The notes beneath the pieces are model-generated. The model worked only from the letters and a program-made list of their open reading frames with translations, ran no database searches and had not been told where the DNA came from. The translations under genes were made by a program, and so were the position numbers. Below, piece after piece: positions 34,312-43,409 of a stretch of DNA of 64,000 nucleotides (position 1 is the stretch's first letter; every line of letters starts with the position of its first letter). Source of the DNA: WFQV01 sp964611145. GTDB lineage: Bacteria; Bacteroidota; Ignavibacteria; Ignavibacteriales; Melioribacteraceae. Where the stretch lies: positions 6,988 to 70,987 of the forward strand of contig CAZSYM010000010.1 in assembly GCA_964611145.1 (NCBI GenBank), given 5' to 3'.

Positions 34312-35931
34312 TTATTTCCCGTCCGTTTTCCACATCGGGAGTTTAAAATGTTCTCCTCGTAATTTTATTACGTCTCTTAGCCAGCTTTCGGGATAACCTA
34401 CCGATTTTATCCTTCCGTTTTCGTCGTGAATGTAACCGTCATTGTATTTCATTATCAAGAATTCGCCGAGTTCTTTCCATCTTTTTACGACTTTATCCGC
34501 TCGTCCCAGGGAGTAATCCGTCAAAAAAGATTTTGCCTTTTCCGGAGACTTTTGATAAAGTTCAAGTGCCGTTTTTTCAATGGCCGATTGTAATTCGAAC
34601 TCTTCGTTTTCCAATTCTCTTTGAACCTTTTGAATATCTTTTATCATGTAGGAATATTTAAGGTTTGCGAAATTGGAAACAAAATTGAAAACCCACCATG
34701 CGGAATCCCATGAGAATTTTTTCATAGAACCCGTTCGATAAGCTATGGGAGCTTCTTCGATTCCGCAATAAAGCGGGATATAGCAATTTGTGTAAGTGTC
34801 GTCAACTGCGTACCAATAAACTCCGCCGATAGGATTCGGTAGCCAATTTCGGGCTTGAGAAACAAAAGAATAAGCCGTTTGTTGAGTGGAGACGGGGCGT
34901 TCCCATGAATATTCGACGCTATCGACTTTCCACGTAATCGGACGCCACCGATTTGGTGTTCCGAAAGGACCTGCATCCACACCTTTTGTCATATCGAATT
35001 CCGTTCCCTCGTAATGGTCGCGCATCAAAGCGATTACATCCTGAACATCCAGCTTTTTGTCAGGTTTAATCCAAAGCGGATAGCGCTTTGCTCCCTTTAC
35101 TCCGCGAGCGAAATCGGGCGAGAGATTTTGAGAAGGTGCGCTACGACGGAAAATACTCCAGACTCGCATGGCACAGTAACGCAATTTTTGCGGCGTTACG
35201 GGGTCGTATGCTTCGTTGAATTTAAAAGGCTTACCCGAAGAAGGATCGTAATAACCATGTTCTACGGCAAAGGAAATAACGTTCTTGGAATAAAGACATA
35301 CTTTCGGGGAGTCGAGTGGGAATTCTCCGATTCTCGACATATTCGCATGTGCGGAAATGTAGCCGTCGGGAATCTTGCGTGCCACCCAAATGGCGCCTTT
35401 TCCGCCTTTACCCGTGCCGATTATTTCCATAATCCATACTTCGTTGGGGTCGGCTATCGAGAATGTTTCGCCGGTACTGGCGTATCCGTATTTTTCAACT
35501 AAATCGGCTATTACGTCTATTGCTTCCCGTGCCGTCTTTGCTCTTTCGAGGGTTAAATTCATTAAAGTCCAATAGTGCAAAAGACCGTCCTTGTTTTGCA
35601 ATTCTTTACGTCCGTCAAAAGTGGTTTCGCCTATGGAAAGCTGGAATTCGTTCATCAAACCTATTACGGCGTATGTGTGAGGAACTTGTTTGATTTTGCC
35701 TTCCTTCCCGAAATAGTTTTTGACTGTAATGAATTCATCGGGGGAGTGGTCTTTAGCGGGACGGTATCTGAGGTGGGGGAGAAACTCGCCGTCGCAAGAA
35801 TAGGTAATTATAACCGAGCCGTCCTTCGTTGCACCTTTGCTTACGAGAATGTTTGTACATGAATAGCTTTTTGAAAAGGGAAGTCCAATCAGAAGCAAAA
35901 GAGTAAAAAGGGAGAAGCTTTTTTTAAACAT
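34312..35931 (-). CDS. Secreted C69-family dipeptidase
   Basis: A 539-residue Ntn-hydrolase of the C69 (U34) dipeptidase family. A signal peptide (LFTLLLLIGLPFSKSYS) is followed directly by CTNILVSKGATKDGS, where the cysteine becomes the N-terminal nucleophile after processing. Other family features: YAVIGLMNEFQLSIGETTF, ASTGETFSIADPNEVWIMEI and the PNPIGGVYWYAVDD region. It probably cleaves dipeptides in the periplasm. Lone gene, convergent with the respiratory operon. Confidence 0.88.
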   Translation of the reverse strand: MFKKSFSLFTLLLLIGLPFSKSYSCTNILVSKGATKDGSVIITYSCDGEFLPHLRYRPAKDHSPDEFITVKNYFGKEGKIKQVPHTYAVIGLMNEFQLSIGETTFDGRKELQNKDGLLHYWTLMNLTLERAKTAREAIDVIADLVEKYGYASTGETFSIADPNEVWIMEIIGTGKGGKGAIWVARKIPDGYISAHANMSRIGEFPLDSPKVCLYSKNVISFAVEHGYYDPSSGKPFKFNEAYDPVTPQKLRYCAMRVWSIFRRSAPSQNLSPDFARGVKGAKRYPLWIKPDKKLDVQDVIALMRDHYEGTEFDMTKGVDAGPFGTPNRWRPITWKVDSVEYSWERPVSTQQTAYSFVSQARNWLPNPIGGVYWYAVDDTYTNCYIPLYCGIEEAPIAYRTGSMKKFSWDSAWWVFNFVSNFANLKYSYMIKDIQKVQRELENEEFELQSAIEKTALELYQKSPEKAKSFLTDYSLGRADKVVKRWKELGEFLIMKYNDGYIHDENGRIKSVGYPESWLRDVIKLRGEHFKLPMWKTDGK

Positions 35932-36014
35932 TCTTTTCTCCGTTGTTTTATGAAAGTTAAATTAACTTGCCAATTCCGTGTCCGTATCAATTGAACGGGG
36001 AATCGGGCTATGTC

Positions 36015-38330
36015 TTATTTTTTCTTTTTCTTTTTTGCTTCTTCTATTAATTCGAGGCATTCGGCATAAGTTAATTTTTCGGGAACCATTTCCTTCGGAA
36101 TTTTTACATTCATTTTGCCTGCTTTCAGATAAGGTCCCCACCTTCCTTTCAATATTTTAATCGAGTCGTCTTCTTCGAAGGTTTTAATTGTTTTTTCCGC
36201 ATCGGCTTTTCTTTTCGCCTCTATTACCTGAATTGCTTCTTCGAGTGAAATGGAATAAGGGTCGTGGTTTTTACCGAGTGAGTAAAATTTGTTTTTATGT
36301 TTAACGTAAGGTCCGAATCTTCCGATGGCGACAACAACCTCTTCATCCTCGAATTTTCCTAACGTGCGGGGCAGTTTGAACAATTCCAGCGCTTCTTCTA
36401 AAGTGATTGTTTCCATGCGTTGACCGTGGCGCAAACCGGCATATTGAGGCTTCTCGTCGGGGTCGTCGGGATTTGTTAACTGCACTACGGGACCGAAGCG
36501 TGCCATTCTAACCGATACATGCTTGCCCGTTTTGGGGTCCGTGCCCAGAAATTTTTCGCCGCTAACCCTTTCGCTGTTTTCGATTGTATGTGTAACTTTG
36601 TTATGGAAAGGGGAGTAAAATTCTTTGAGCATTTTGTCCCATTTTAGTTTGCCTTTCGCAATGTCGTCCAATTCGTTTTCTACGAAGGCGGTGAAATTGT
36701 AATCCATTACTTCGGGGAATTTGTCGATTAGAAAATCGTTTACCAGCATGGCAATATCCGCAGGCATCAATTTCCCTTTGTCGGCTCCGTAAATTTCGGT
36801 TTTTTCTTCCTCCTCGATTTCCCCTTTCTCGGTAAGGGTTAGCACTTTGTATTTTCTTTCTTTCCCCGGCACTTCGCCTTTCACCACATAGCCGCGTTTT
36901 TGAATCGTGCTGATTGTAGGAGCGTAGGTCGAGGGACGTCCTATTCCCAATTCCTCCAATTTTTTAACGAGGGAGGCTTCCGTGTACCGTGCGGGGGGAC
37001 GAGTAAATCTTTGTGTCGCGGTTATTGACGTCGGTTTTACTTTATCCTTTTCGGACATGGCGGGCAATAAACCTTCTTTGATTTCTTCGCCGTTTGTTTC
37101 GTCCGAGGATTCGGAATATACTTTCAAAAAACCGTCGAATTTTACGACTTCTCCTTTCGCCGTGAACATTTCCGGGCTTTTGGAAATGGAGATTTTAACT
37201 GTGGTTCTTTCCATTTCCGCATCGCTCATTTGCGAAGCCAATGCTCTTTGCCTGATTAATTTGTAAAGAGCTTTTTCGTCGCGGCTGCCGGAAACGGTTT
37301 CTTTGGAAAAATCCGTCGGACGAATTGCCTCGTGAGCTTCTTGCGCTCCCGCTGTCTTTGTTTTGTATTGTTGCGGATGCGAATATTCCTTTCCGTATTT
37401 TTTGATTATGATCTTTTGAGCCGTTTCGATTGCAAAGTCGGAAAGATTGACTGAATCGGTTCGCATATAGGTGATTTTACCGGCTTCGTAAAGTTTTTGT
37501 GCTATCAACATCGTCTTCGCCACGGAAAATCTTAGTTTTCTGCTGGCTTCCTGTTGTAAAGTGGAAGTGGTAAAGGGTGGCGAAGGTTTTTTCTTGAAAG
37601 GCTTTTTTTCTACGGAGGCGATTGTGAATTCGGATGCTTTACACTTCTTTAGGAATTCGAGCGCTTCTTTTTCTTTCTTGAATTTCTTTGATAATTCCGC
37701 TTTGAAACTTTTGCCTTTGTCTTTTCCGCTTAGGAGGAGAAAATCCCCCGTGATTCGAAATTGACTTTGTGGTTTGAAGTTCATTATTTCCCGCTCGCGC
37801 TCTACGATTAATCGAACGGCAACGGATTGCACGCGCCCGGCGGAAAGTTGCGGTTTTACTTTTCTCCATAGAATAGGGGAGAGTTCGAATCCTACCAAGC
37901 GGTCGAGAATTCTTCGTGCCTGTTGAGCGTTGACAAGATTGGCATCTATTTTTCTTGGATTTTCTATGGCGTGTTTAATCGCTTCCTTTGTAATTTCATG
38001 AAAGACAATTCTTTTGATTTTCTTTTCGGGTAAGTCGAGAGCTTCCTTCAAATGCCATGCAATTGCTTCTCCCTCCCTGTCCTCGTCAGTTGCCAACCAA
38101 ACGGTTTCGGCTTCTTTGGCAAGTTTTTTTAACTCCTTTACAACTTGCTTTTTCTCGGCGGGAATTTGGTAAATGGGTTTAAAATTATTCTCTACCTCAA
38201 CGCCATTGTCTTTTTTTACCAAATCCCTGATGTGCCCGTAACTGGATACAACTTTGAAATCCTTTCCGAGAAAACTCTCGATGGTTTTTGCCTTTGCGGG
38301 TGATTCTACTATTACCAGATTTTTAATCAT
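36015..38330 (-). CDS. topA: DNA topoisomerase I
   Basis: A 771-residue type IA topoisomerase. N-terminal TOPRIM domain (NLVIVESPAKAKTIESFLG; WLATDEDREGEAIAWHL), catalytic tyrosine in TYMRTDSVNLS near residue 288, and RPPARYTEASLVKKLEELGI further on. Instead of four-cysteine zinc fingers the C-terminus has topo C-terminal repeats (RFGPVVQL, RFGPYVKHKNKFYSLG, RWGPYLKAGKMNVKIP), the bacteroidete layout, ending in a lysine run. Relaxes negative supercoils. Confidence 0.96.
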   Translation of the reverse strand: MIKNLVIVESPAKAKTIESFLGKDFKVVSSYGHIRDLVKKDNGVEVENNFKPIYQIPAEKKQVVKELKKLAKEAETVWLATDEDREGEAIAWHLKEALDLPEKKIKRIVFHEITKEAIKHAIENPRKIDANLVNAQQARRILDRLVGFELSPILWRKVKPQLSAGRVQSVAVRLIVEREREIMNFKPQSQFRITGDFLLLSGKDKGKSFKAELSKKFKKEKEALEFLKKCKASEFTIASVEKKPFKKKPSPPFTTSTLQQEASRKLRFSVAKTMLIAQKLYEAGKITYMRTDSVNLSDFAIETAQKIIIKKYGKEYSHPQQYKTKTAGAQEAHEAIRPTDFSKETVSGSRDEKALYKLIRQRALASQMSDAEMERTTVKISISKSPEMFTAKGEVVKFDGFLKVYSESSDETNGEEIKEGLLPAMSEKDKVKPTSITATQRFTRPPARYTEASLVKKLEELGIGRPSTYAPTISTIQKRGYVVKGEVPGKERKYKVLTLTEKGEIEEEEKTEIYGADKGKLMPADIAMLVNDFLIDKFPEVMDYNFTAFVENELDDIAKGKLKWDKMLKEFYSPFHNKVTHTIENSERVSGEKFLGTDPKTGKHVSVRMARFGPVVQLTNPDDPDEKPQYAGLRHGQRMETITLEEALELFKLPRTLGKFEDEEVVVAIGRFGPYVKHKNKFYSLGKNHDPYSISLEEAIQVIEAKRKADAEKTIKTFEEDDSIKILKGRWGPYLKAGKMNVKIPKEMVPEKLTYAECLELIEEAKKKKKK

Positions 38331-38402
38331 ACGTTTTTCTTAAGTGAAGTTTTTAAAAACAAAGAATCAAATAAATTAAAAAAAGAGTTTTAATCAAAAT
38401 GA

Positions 38403-38669
38403 TTACAACACTAACGTTATCGCTTCGTTGTTTTCGAATAAAGAGAAAATAATATCCTTGGTCTTTTCGTCGGGGACTTTTACGATTATCTTAAAACTGT
38501 AATACGAACCTTTTCGGCTGGAGCGCGAAGGAAGAATTTTATAATCGTGAGGAGCGAGTATCTCCTCGGCTATTTTTTCCACCTTAAGCGGGTCTTTTGC
38601 GATGATTGTATAAGTCCAGTCGCAAGGATAGGAAATTACCGGGCGTTCCGAATTGGAATCTATAATCAT
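38403..38669 (-). CDS. DUF493 (YbeD-like) protein
   Basis: An 88-residue protein with the DUF493 ferredoxin-like fold: YPCDWTYTIIAKDP, SRSSRKGSYYSFKIIVKV. YbeD relatives are proposed allosteric regulators linked to lipoic acid genes in enterics, but no lipoate gene is near. It overlaps the end of the GH13 gene (ATGA) and precedes topA. Confidence 0.85.
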   Translation of the reverse strand: MIIDSNSERPVISYPCDWTYTIIAKDPLKVEKIAEEILAPHDYKILPSRSSRKGSYYSFKIIVKVPDEKTKDIIFSLFENNEAITLVL

Positions 38670-40513
38670 TGTCTTTCCTCCAACAGATAAAGATTGAACG
38701 AAAGCGGAGCCACGGAAAGCTTATTATTATTGACTGAAACGGCTTTATCTTCGTCAAGTAAATTTTTCATGTTAGCGTTTTGTATTATGTATTTTGCTTT
38801 TGAAATATCAACTTCTGATTTTTCCCCGTTTTCGTTTGCTATGACCATTATTTTTTCTTTCTTCAAAATTCTAAAATAAACATAAACCCCTTTTTCGGGC
38901 GGGAAGTGAATGAGTTTTCCCCTTGCGAGCGCTTTGTATTGAAGTCGTAAATGTAAAAGCTTTTTGGTAAAATTAAAAATCTCATTTTGCAAAGGTGTTC
39001 TTCCTTGGGCGGTAAAAGCATTGACGCTATCCACCGGAAACCCTCCTGGGAAATGAGCTCTGATTTTCCCGTGATGTTCTCCGCCGCTCATTCCGATTTC
39101 CGTTCCGTAAAAAATTTGAGGGATGCCGCGAGTTGTCAGCAGAATACCGAGGGCGATTTTAAAACGCTTCAAATTCCCATGAGCATTGAACATCGCGCGG
39201 TTGATATCATGATTGTCCAAGAATGTTAGCATCATCTCGGGATGATTATAAACAAAATCTTTGGCAAGCACTTCATAAATATCCTGCAGTTTCTTTGTGT
39301 TTTTGAGGAAACCTACAAACGCTTCGTTGAGTGCATAATCTGTTAATGAAGGAAGATGTGAATCGAAACCTTTTTTGATAACCGGCTGAGCTTTGTATTC
39401 GGAGAGGAAAAGCGGGTCGCCCTTCCATACTTCGCCTACAATGTTGAAATGCGGGTAGTTCTCAAAAATTATCTTTGCCCAACGCGCCATATATTGCAAA
39501 TTGTTATAAGTATAAGTATCCTCTCGAATGCCGTCTATACCGAGGTATTGAATCCACCAGATTGAATTTTCAATCATGTAATCTGCCAGAAGTTTTTGGG
39601 ATTTGTTTAGATCGGGCATGTAATCCGTGAACCAACATTCTTCGGTGAGACGAGGTGTAACGGTATCGCCGTGAGTATCGAACCACGCTATTTTATTATG
39701 ATGTGCTGGAATGAAATTATTTTTGGAACCGTGAAACCAATTGTGCATCGGGGGATTATTCGCCCACGGATGATTAATCCCTATATGATTACTCACGTGG
39801 TCCATTATTATTTTTAGTCCACGTTTGTGAGCTTCTTGAACAAGTTTGCGATAAAGTTTATTGCTTCCGAAACGGGGGTCGACGCGGTATAAATCCGTAG
39901 CGGCGTAACCGTGATAGCTCATCCACATATTGTTTTCCAAGACGGGGGTAATCCAAAGCGCTGTTACGCCTAAGTTTTTGAGATAGTCGAGTTTGGAAAT
40001 AATACCTTGCAAATCCCCGCCATGCCTTCCGTTTAGTGAATAAGGGGGAAATTCATCTTTCGAATTTGCTATGGTTTCGTTTGTGGTATCTCCATCGCAG
40101 AATCTATCCGTAAATATTAGGTAAACCACGTCGCTATCGCCGAAACCCTTTTGTTCAAAGGGGGAAATTCTTCTTTCTAAAACGGGAAAAAGAATTTCGC
40201 GTTTTTCGTTTTCTCTTTCGAAAATTAGCTTGTAATTATCGCTTTGCGAATTTTTTAGATGAAAGTAAACGAAAAGATAATCGGGGGAATCCGCATTGAT
40301 GACTTTCACGATTTGGAAATTTGTATCCGCACTTTTAACCGATACGTTTTTAAGATTTTTGCCGTAAATCATTAATTCCACGGTATCGGGTTTAAGATTA
40401 GTCCACCAATTCGGGGGCTCTATTTTTCGAATCATAAAATCTTGAGCCGATAAAGAAAACGCCCCGAGGGTGAGGGCGAAAAAAATTCCCGACAATAATC
40501 TTCTTTTCTTCAT
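38666..40513 (-). CDS. Periplasmic GH13 alpha-amylase (neopullulanase/cyclomaltodextrinase type)
   Basis: A 615-residue protein with a signal peptide (SGIFFALTLGAFSLSAQ), an N-terminal Ig-like domain (~25-130) and a GH13 barrel. Catalytic regions: DHVSNHIG (region I), GIDGIREDTY with the Asp nucleophile, NIVGEVW with the Glu acid/base, FLDNHDINR with the third Asp; GGDLQGIISKLDYLKNLG precedes. A C-terminal beta domain closes it. Resembles SusA-like enzymes that open cyclodextrins or pullulan. No SusC/D genes are nearby; a sugar MFS transporter lies 19 kb away. Confidence 0.9.
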   Translation of the reverse strand: MKKRRLLSGIFFALTLGAFSLSAQDFMIRKIEPPNWWTNLKPDTVELMIYGKNLKNVSVKSADTNFQIVKVINADSPDYLFVYFHLKNSQSDNYKLIFERENEKREILFPVLERRISPFEQKGFGDSDVVYLIFTDRFCDGDTTNETIANSKDEFPPYSLNGRHGGDLQGIISKLDYLKNLGVTALWITPVLENNMWMSYHGYAATDLYRVDPRFGSNKLYRKLVQEAHKRGLKIIMDHVSNHIGINHPWANNPPMHNWFHGSKNNFIPAHHNKIAWFDTHGDTVTPRLTEECWFTDYMPDLNKSQKLLADYMIENSIWWIQYLGIDGIREDTYTYNNLQYMARWAKIIFENYPHFNIVGEVWKGDPLFLSEYKAQPVIKKGFDSHLPSLTDYALNEAFVGFLKNTKKLQDIYEVLAKDFVYNHPEMMLTFLDNHDINRAMFNAHGNLKRFKIALGILLTTRGIPQIFYGTEIGMSGGEHHGKIRAHFPGGFPVDSVNAFTAQGRTPLQNEIFNFTKKLLHLRLQYKALARGKLIHFPPEKGVYVYFRILKKEKIMVIANENGEKSEVDISKAKYIIQNANMKNLLDEDKAVSVNNNKLSVAPLSFNLYLLEERQ

Positions 40514-40522
40514 GACGGATTT

Positions 40523-42229
40523 TTAAAATTGTATCGAATGTAAAGTTTCCAAAATTTCGTCTAAGGATTCATAGAAATTTTTCTTTATTTCTATTCTGAT
40601 TACGGAACGCCCCGCTGCGAGCAAGGCTTCCCTGTCTCCTAAGGACTGTGCATTGATTAGCGTTCCGAAAGTTAGCGAGGATTCGTTTCCTCCCGCCGTA
40701 TCGGGAATGGGAATGTCATCTTCGCCTAAGAAAATCAATTGAGCGAAAAAGCCGTTCCCCGCGCCACCTTTGTGCAATTGTCCCGTGCTATGGAGGAAAC
40801 GGGGTCCGTAACCGAAAGTGGAAGTAAGCCCGAATTTTTTCGCCAGCAATGTTCGTGATTCGCTTATTTTTTCTTCCAGTTTTTTATCGTAAGGAGTGTA
40901 GCAGTGAATTGCCAAATAGGGATTAACTTTTTCCCACCTGTTCCCGAAAAAGTCCCGTATGACAAACCCCAACGAATTTGATTTTGACATTTCATCGGAG
41001 ATTGCAATCAGATTTTCGTCCTCATAGGAAGCTTCCGGTTTTGCTATCTTTCCGCTTTCCAAATATTGTGCGACCATTTTTCGTGTCGCCGCTTTGGTCG
41101 ATTCCACATTCGGTTGATTGAACGGATGTATCCCAATCAAGTGTCCTATTACCGCTGTTCCAAATTCCCATGTGTAAAAAGCGGCGCCCAAGTCGTAAAT
41201 GTCTTTTAGTATTATTTCGATTATGGGGATATTTTTCTTTGCAAGGGCTTTGTCGATTTCGGAGGATAATTTTTCATTATGCAATCGGAGCAGCACTGCC
41301 ATTCTGTCGTTTGAATACTCGGCAACAATTCTTTCGTTTTCACCCACGATAGGCAAAATGCCTTTGCCTGCTTTTCCCGTGCTTTCAGCGATTAATTGTT
41401 CTATCCATGCTCCGAATGGGCTTAAAGTTTCCGAGGTTAGGAAAGAAAGCTTATCTTTGTTTGATGCCGCGAGGCTTGCAATTGCGGCTCCAAGGGCGAG
41501 TCCGTTGTTTTCTTTTGTAGTAAGATTTCGTGCGGAGGATTCATTAATCGCTCTGCGCAGAAGTTCGTTTAAATCCACGCATGCAAAAGCGGCGGGTACC
41601 AATCCGAAGAAGGAAAGAGCCGAAAAGCGTCCGCCTATATTTGGATCATTTAAAAATGTTTTTCTAAATTGTAATTCCGATGCCGTTTTCTCAAGTTTGC
41701 TTCCGGGGTCGGTGATTGCCGCAAAATGTTTCCCGGCATTTTCTTTCCCTGTTTCTTGAACCGTCAATGTATAAAAATATTTCATGAGGGAAAGTGTTTC
41801 TACCGTTCCGCCCGATTTTGTGGAAACTATATAAAGCGTTTTGCTCGGAGGAAATTCTTCCGCAAAGCGCTTTACCATTGCAGGATGTGTGCTATCCAAA
41901 ACTTTTAGATTGAATTTACAATTGTCATGCGAAAAGATTTTGGCAAAGACTTCGGGAGCCAGACTGCTACCTCCCATTCCCAAAACGATAATGTTTGTAA
42001 GTCCCGACTTTGCCACCTCGTTTGTAAATTGCTCTATTTCGGAAATGTGAGCGAGCATTCTTTCCTGAATATCCAACCAGCCGAGGCGATTAATAATCTC
42101 GTCGGGAGAGGAAGCCCATAAAGTGAAATCTTTTTCCCAAATCCTTTCGACAAAATTATTTTGTGCAAGAAGCTCCAATGAGTTTTCGAAATTTTTCTCG
42201 CCGTTCTTCAGAGCGAAACGGATTTCCAT
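40523..42229 (-). CDS. pgi: Glucose-6-phosphate isomerase (Tal-Pgi family, Pgi half)
   Basis: A 568-residue SIS-fold isomerase of the type found as the C-terminal half of bifunctional transaldolase/phosphoglucose isomerase proteins. Visible: IIVLGMGGSSLAPEVFAKIF, YIVSTKSGGTVETLSLMKYF, IGGRFSALSFFGLVPAA, HPFNQPNVESTK, and the late FGYGPRFLHSTGQLHKGG with catalytic residues. Interconverts glucose 6- and fructose 6-phosphate. A single base separates its ATG from the tal stop; the ribosome site cggag lies within the end of tal. Confidence 0.92.
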   Translation of the reverse strand: MEIRFALKNGEKNFENSLELLAQNNFVERIWEKDFTLWASSPDEIINRLGWLDIQERMLAHISEIEQFTNEVAKSGLTNIIVLGMGGSSLAPEVFAKIFSHDNCKFNLKVLDSTHPAMVKRFAEEFPPSKTLYIVSTKSGGTVETLSLMKYFYTLTVQETGKENAGKHFAAITDPGSKLEKTASELQFRKTFLNDPNIGGRFSALSFFGLVPAAFACVDLNELLRRAINESSARNLTTKENNGLALGAAIASLAASNKDKLSFLTSETLSPFGAWIEQLIAESTGKAGKGILPIVGENERIVAEYSNDRMAVLLRLHNEKLSSEIDKALAKKNIPIIEIILKDIYDLGAAFYTWEFGTAVIGHLIGIHPFNQPNVESTKAATRKMVAQYLESGKIAKPEASYEDENLIAISDEMSKSNSLGFVIRDFFGNRWEKVNPYLAIHCYTPYDKKLEEKISESRTLLAKKFGLTSTFGYGPRFLHSTGQLHKGGAGNGFFAQLIFLGEDDIPIPDTAGGNESSLTFGTLINAQSLGDREALLAAGRSVIRIEIKKNFYESLDEILETLHSIQF

Positions 42230-42230
42230 T

Positions 42231-43328
42231 TTAATTTTCTCCGAGTAAAGAATTTTTCTTTTGTTCGATTGAGTTTAGTAAGGAATGAAAAGCATCAGAG
42301 AATGCCTTTACTCCGTCTATTTGTAGTTGCGTCGTAATGGCGTTTAGGTCAATGCCTTTTTCCTCCAATGTTTTCAATAGTTCTTCGGCTTCCTCTACGT
42401 TTCGGGTTATTGTTTCTTCCACTTTGCCGTGGTCAACGAACGCTTCCAAAGTGGCGGGAGGCATTGTGTTAACCGTTTGCTTGCCGATTAATTCCTGAAC
42501 ATAGAGAATATCCGAGTATGCGGGATTTTTTGTGCTTGTGCTTGCCCAAAGCAATCTTTGCGGGCGAGCGCCTTTTTCTTTCAATCGTTGCCAGCGTTCT
42601 TGGGCGAGTAGCTCACGGAATTTTTTGTAAGCCACTTTGGAATTTGCAACGGCGGTTTTGCCCATAAATTCGTTCAAGCCCTTGCTTTGAAGCTCCTTGT
42701 CCGTGTAAGTGTCCACGCGGCTAACAAAGAAAGAAGCGACCGACGCAACTTTTTCGATATTTCCTCCTTTCAGAGAAAGTTCTTCGAGACCTTTTATATA
42801 TGCTTCCGCGGTTTCAAGATAATTTTCTATTGAAAAAATGAGAGTAACGTTTACGTTTATTCCCTCGGCAATCAAGGTGGTGATTGCAGGAATACCGGCT
42901 GGGGTGGCGGGTACTTTAATCATAATGTTAGGTAAATTCAATTCCTTGAAAAGTCTTTTCGCCTCGGAAATTGTCCCTTCCGTATCGTTAGCCAAATCGG
43001 GATTTACTTCCAGACTTACGTAACCGTCCAGGCCGTTACTGGCGTCATAAACGCGCAGCATTTTTTCCGCGGCAAGTTTAATGTCCTTTTTCGCGAGAGA
43101 TTCGTAAATTGCCAGTGAATCCATGTTTTTCAAATCGAGGTTTTTTAAATCCTCGTCATAAAGATCACTTCCCGAAATTGCCTTTTGGAAAATGGAGGGA
43201 TTGCTTGTAATTCCGCGTATGCCGTCCTTAATTAGGGAATCCAATGTTCCGTCAATAAGCATATCTCTTTTGATAAAATCATACCAGACGGATTGTCCCG
43301 CCTCAGCCAATTTTTCGATAATGGTCAT
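42231..43328 (-). CDS. tal: Transaldolase
   Basis: A 365-residue transaldolase of the TalB-like group: GIRGITSNPSIFQKAISGSD at the N-terminus, GYVSLEVNPDLANDTEGTI, IMIKVPATPAGIPAI with the Schiff-base lysine, and RLLWASTSTKNPAYSD. Pentose-phosphate pathway. The last ~35 residues match the linker seen before the Pgi domain in fused Tal-Pgi proteins. Co-transcribed with pgi. Confidence 0.95.
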   Translation of the reverse strand: MTIIEKLAEAGQSVWYDFIKRDMLIDGTLDSLIKDGIRGITSNPSIFQKAISGSDLYDEDLKNLDLKNMDSLAIYESLAKKDIKLAAEKMLRVYDASNGLDGYVSLEVNPDLANDTEGTISEAKRLFKELNLPNIMIKVPATPAGIPAITTLIAEGINVNVTLIFSIENYLETAEAYIKGLEELSLKGGNIEKVASVASFFVSRVDTYTDKELQSKGLNEFMGKTAVANSKVAYKKFRELLAQERWQRLKEKGARPQRLLWASTSTKNPAYSDILYVQELIGKQTVNTMPPATLEAFVDHGKVEETITRNVEEAEELLKTLEEKGIDLNAITTQLQIDGVKAFSDAFHSLLNSIEQKKNSLLGEN

Positions 43329-43409
43329 TTTTCACCTTCATTTATTTCTTATTTAATTTTATAAAATAATTTAATTTCAAATAAAATCAAAAATTGTAAG
43401 AGACGTTTT

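Noticed and set aside
42227..42233. Frameshift or nonsense mutation splitting a Tal-Pgi fusion
   Set aside because: The pgi ATG has a suitable ribosome site and both proteins are full length, so a genuine two-gene arrangement is the simpler reading.
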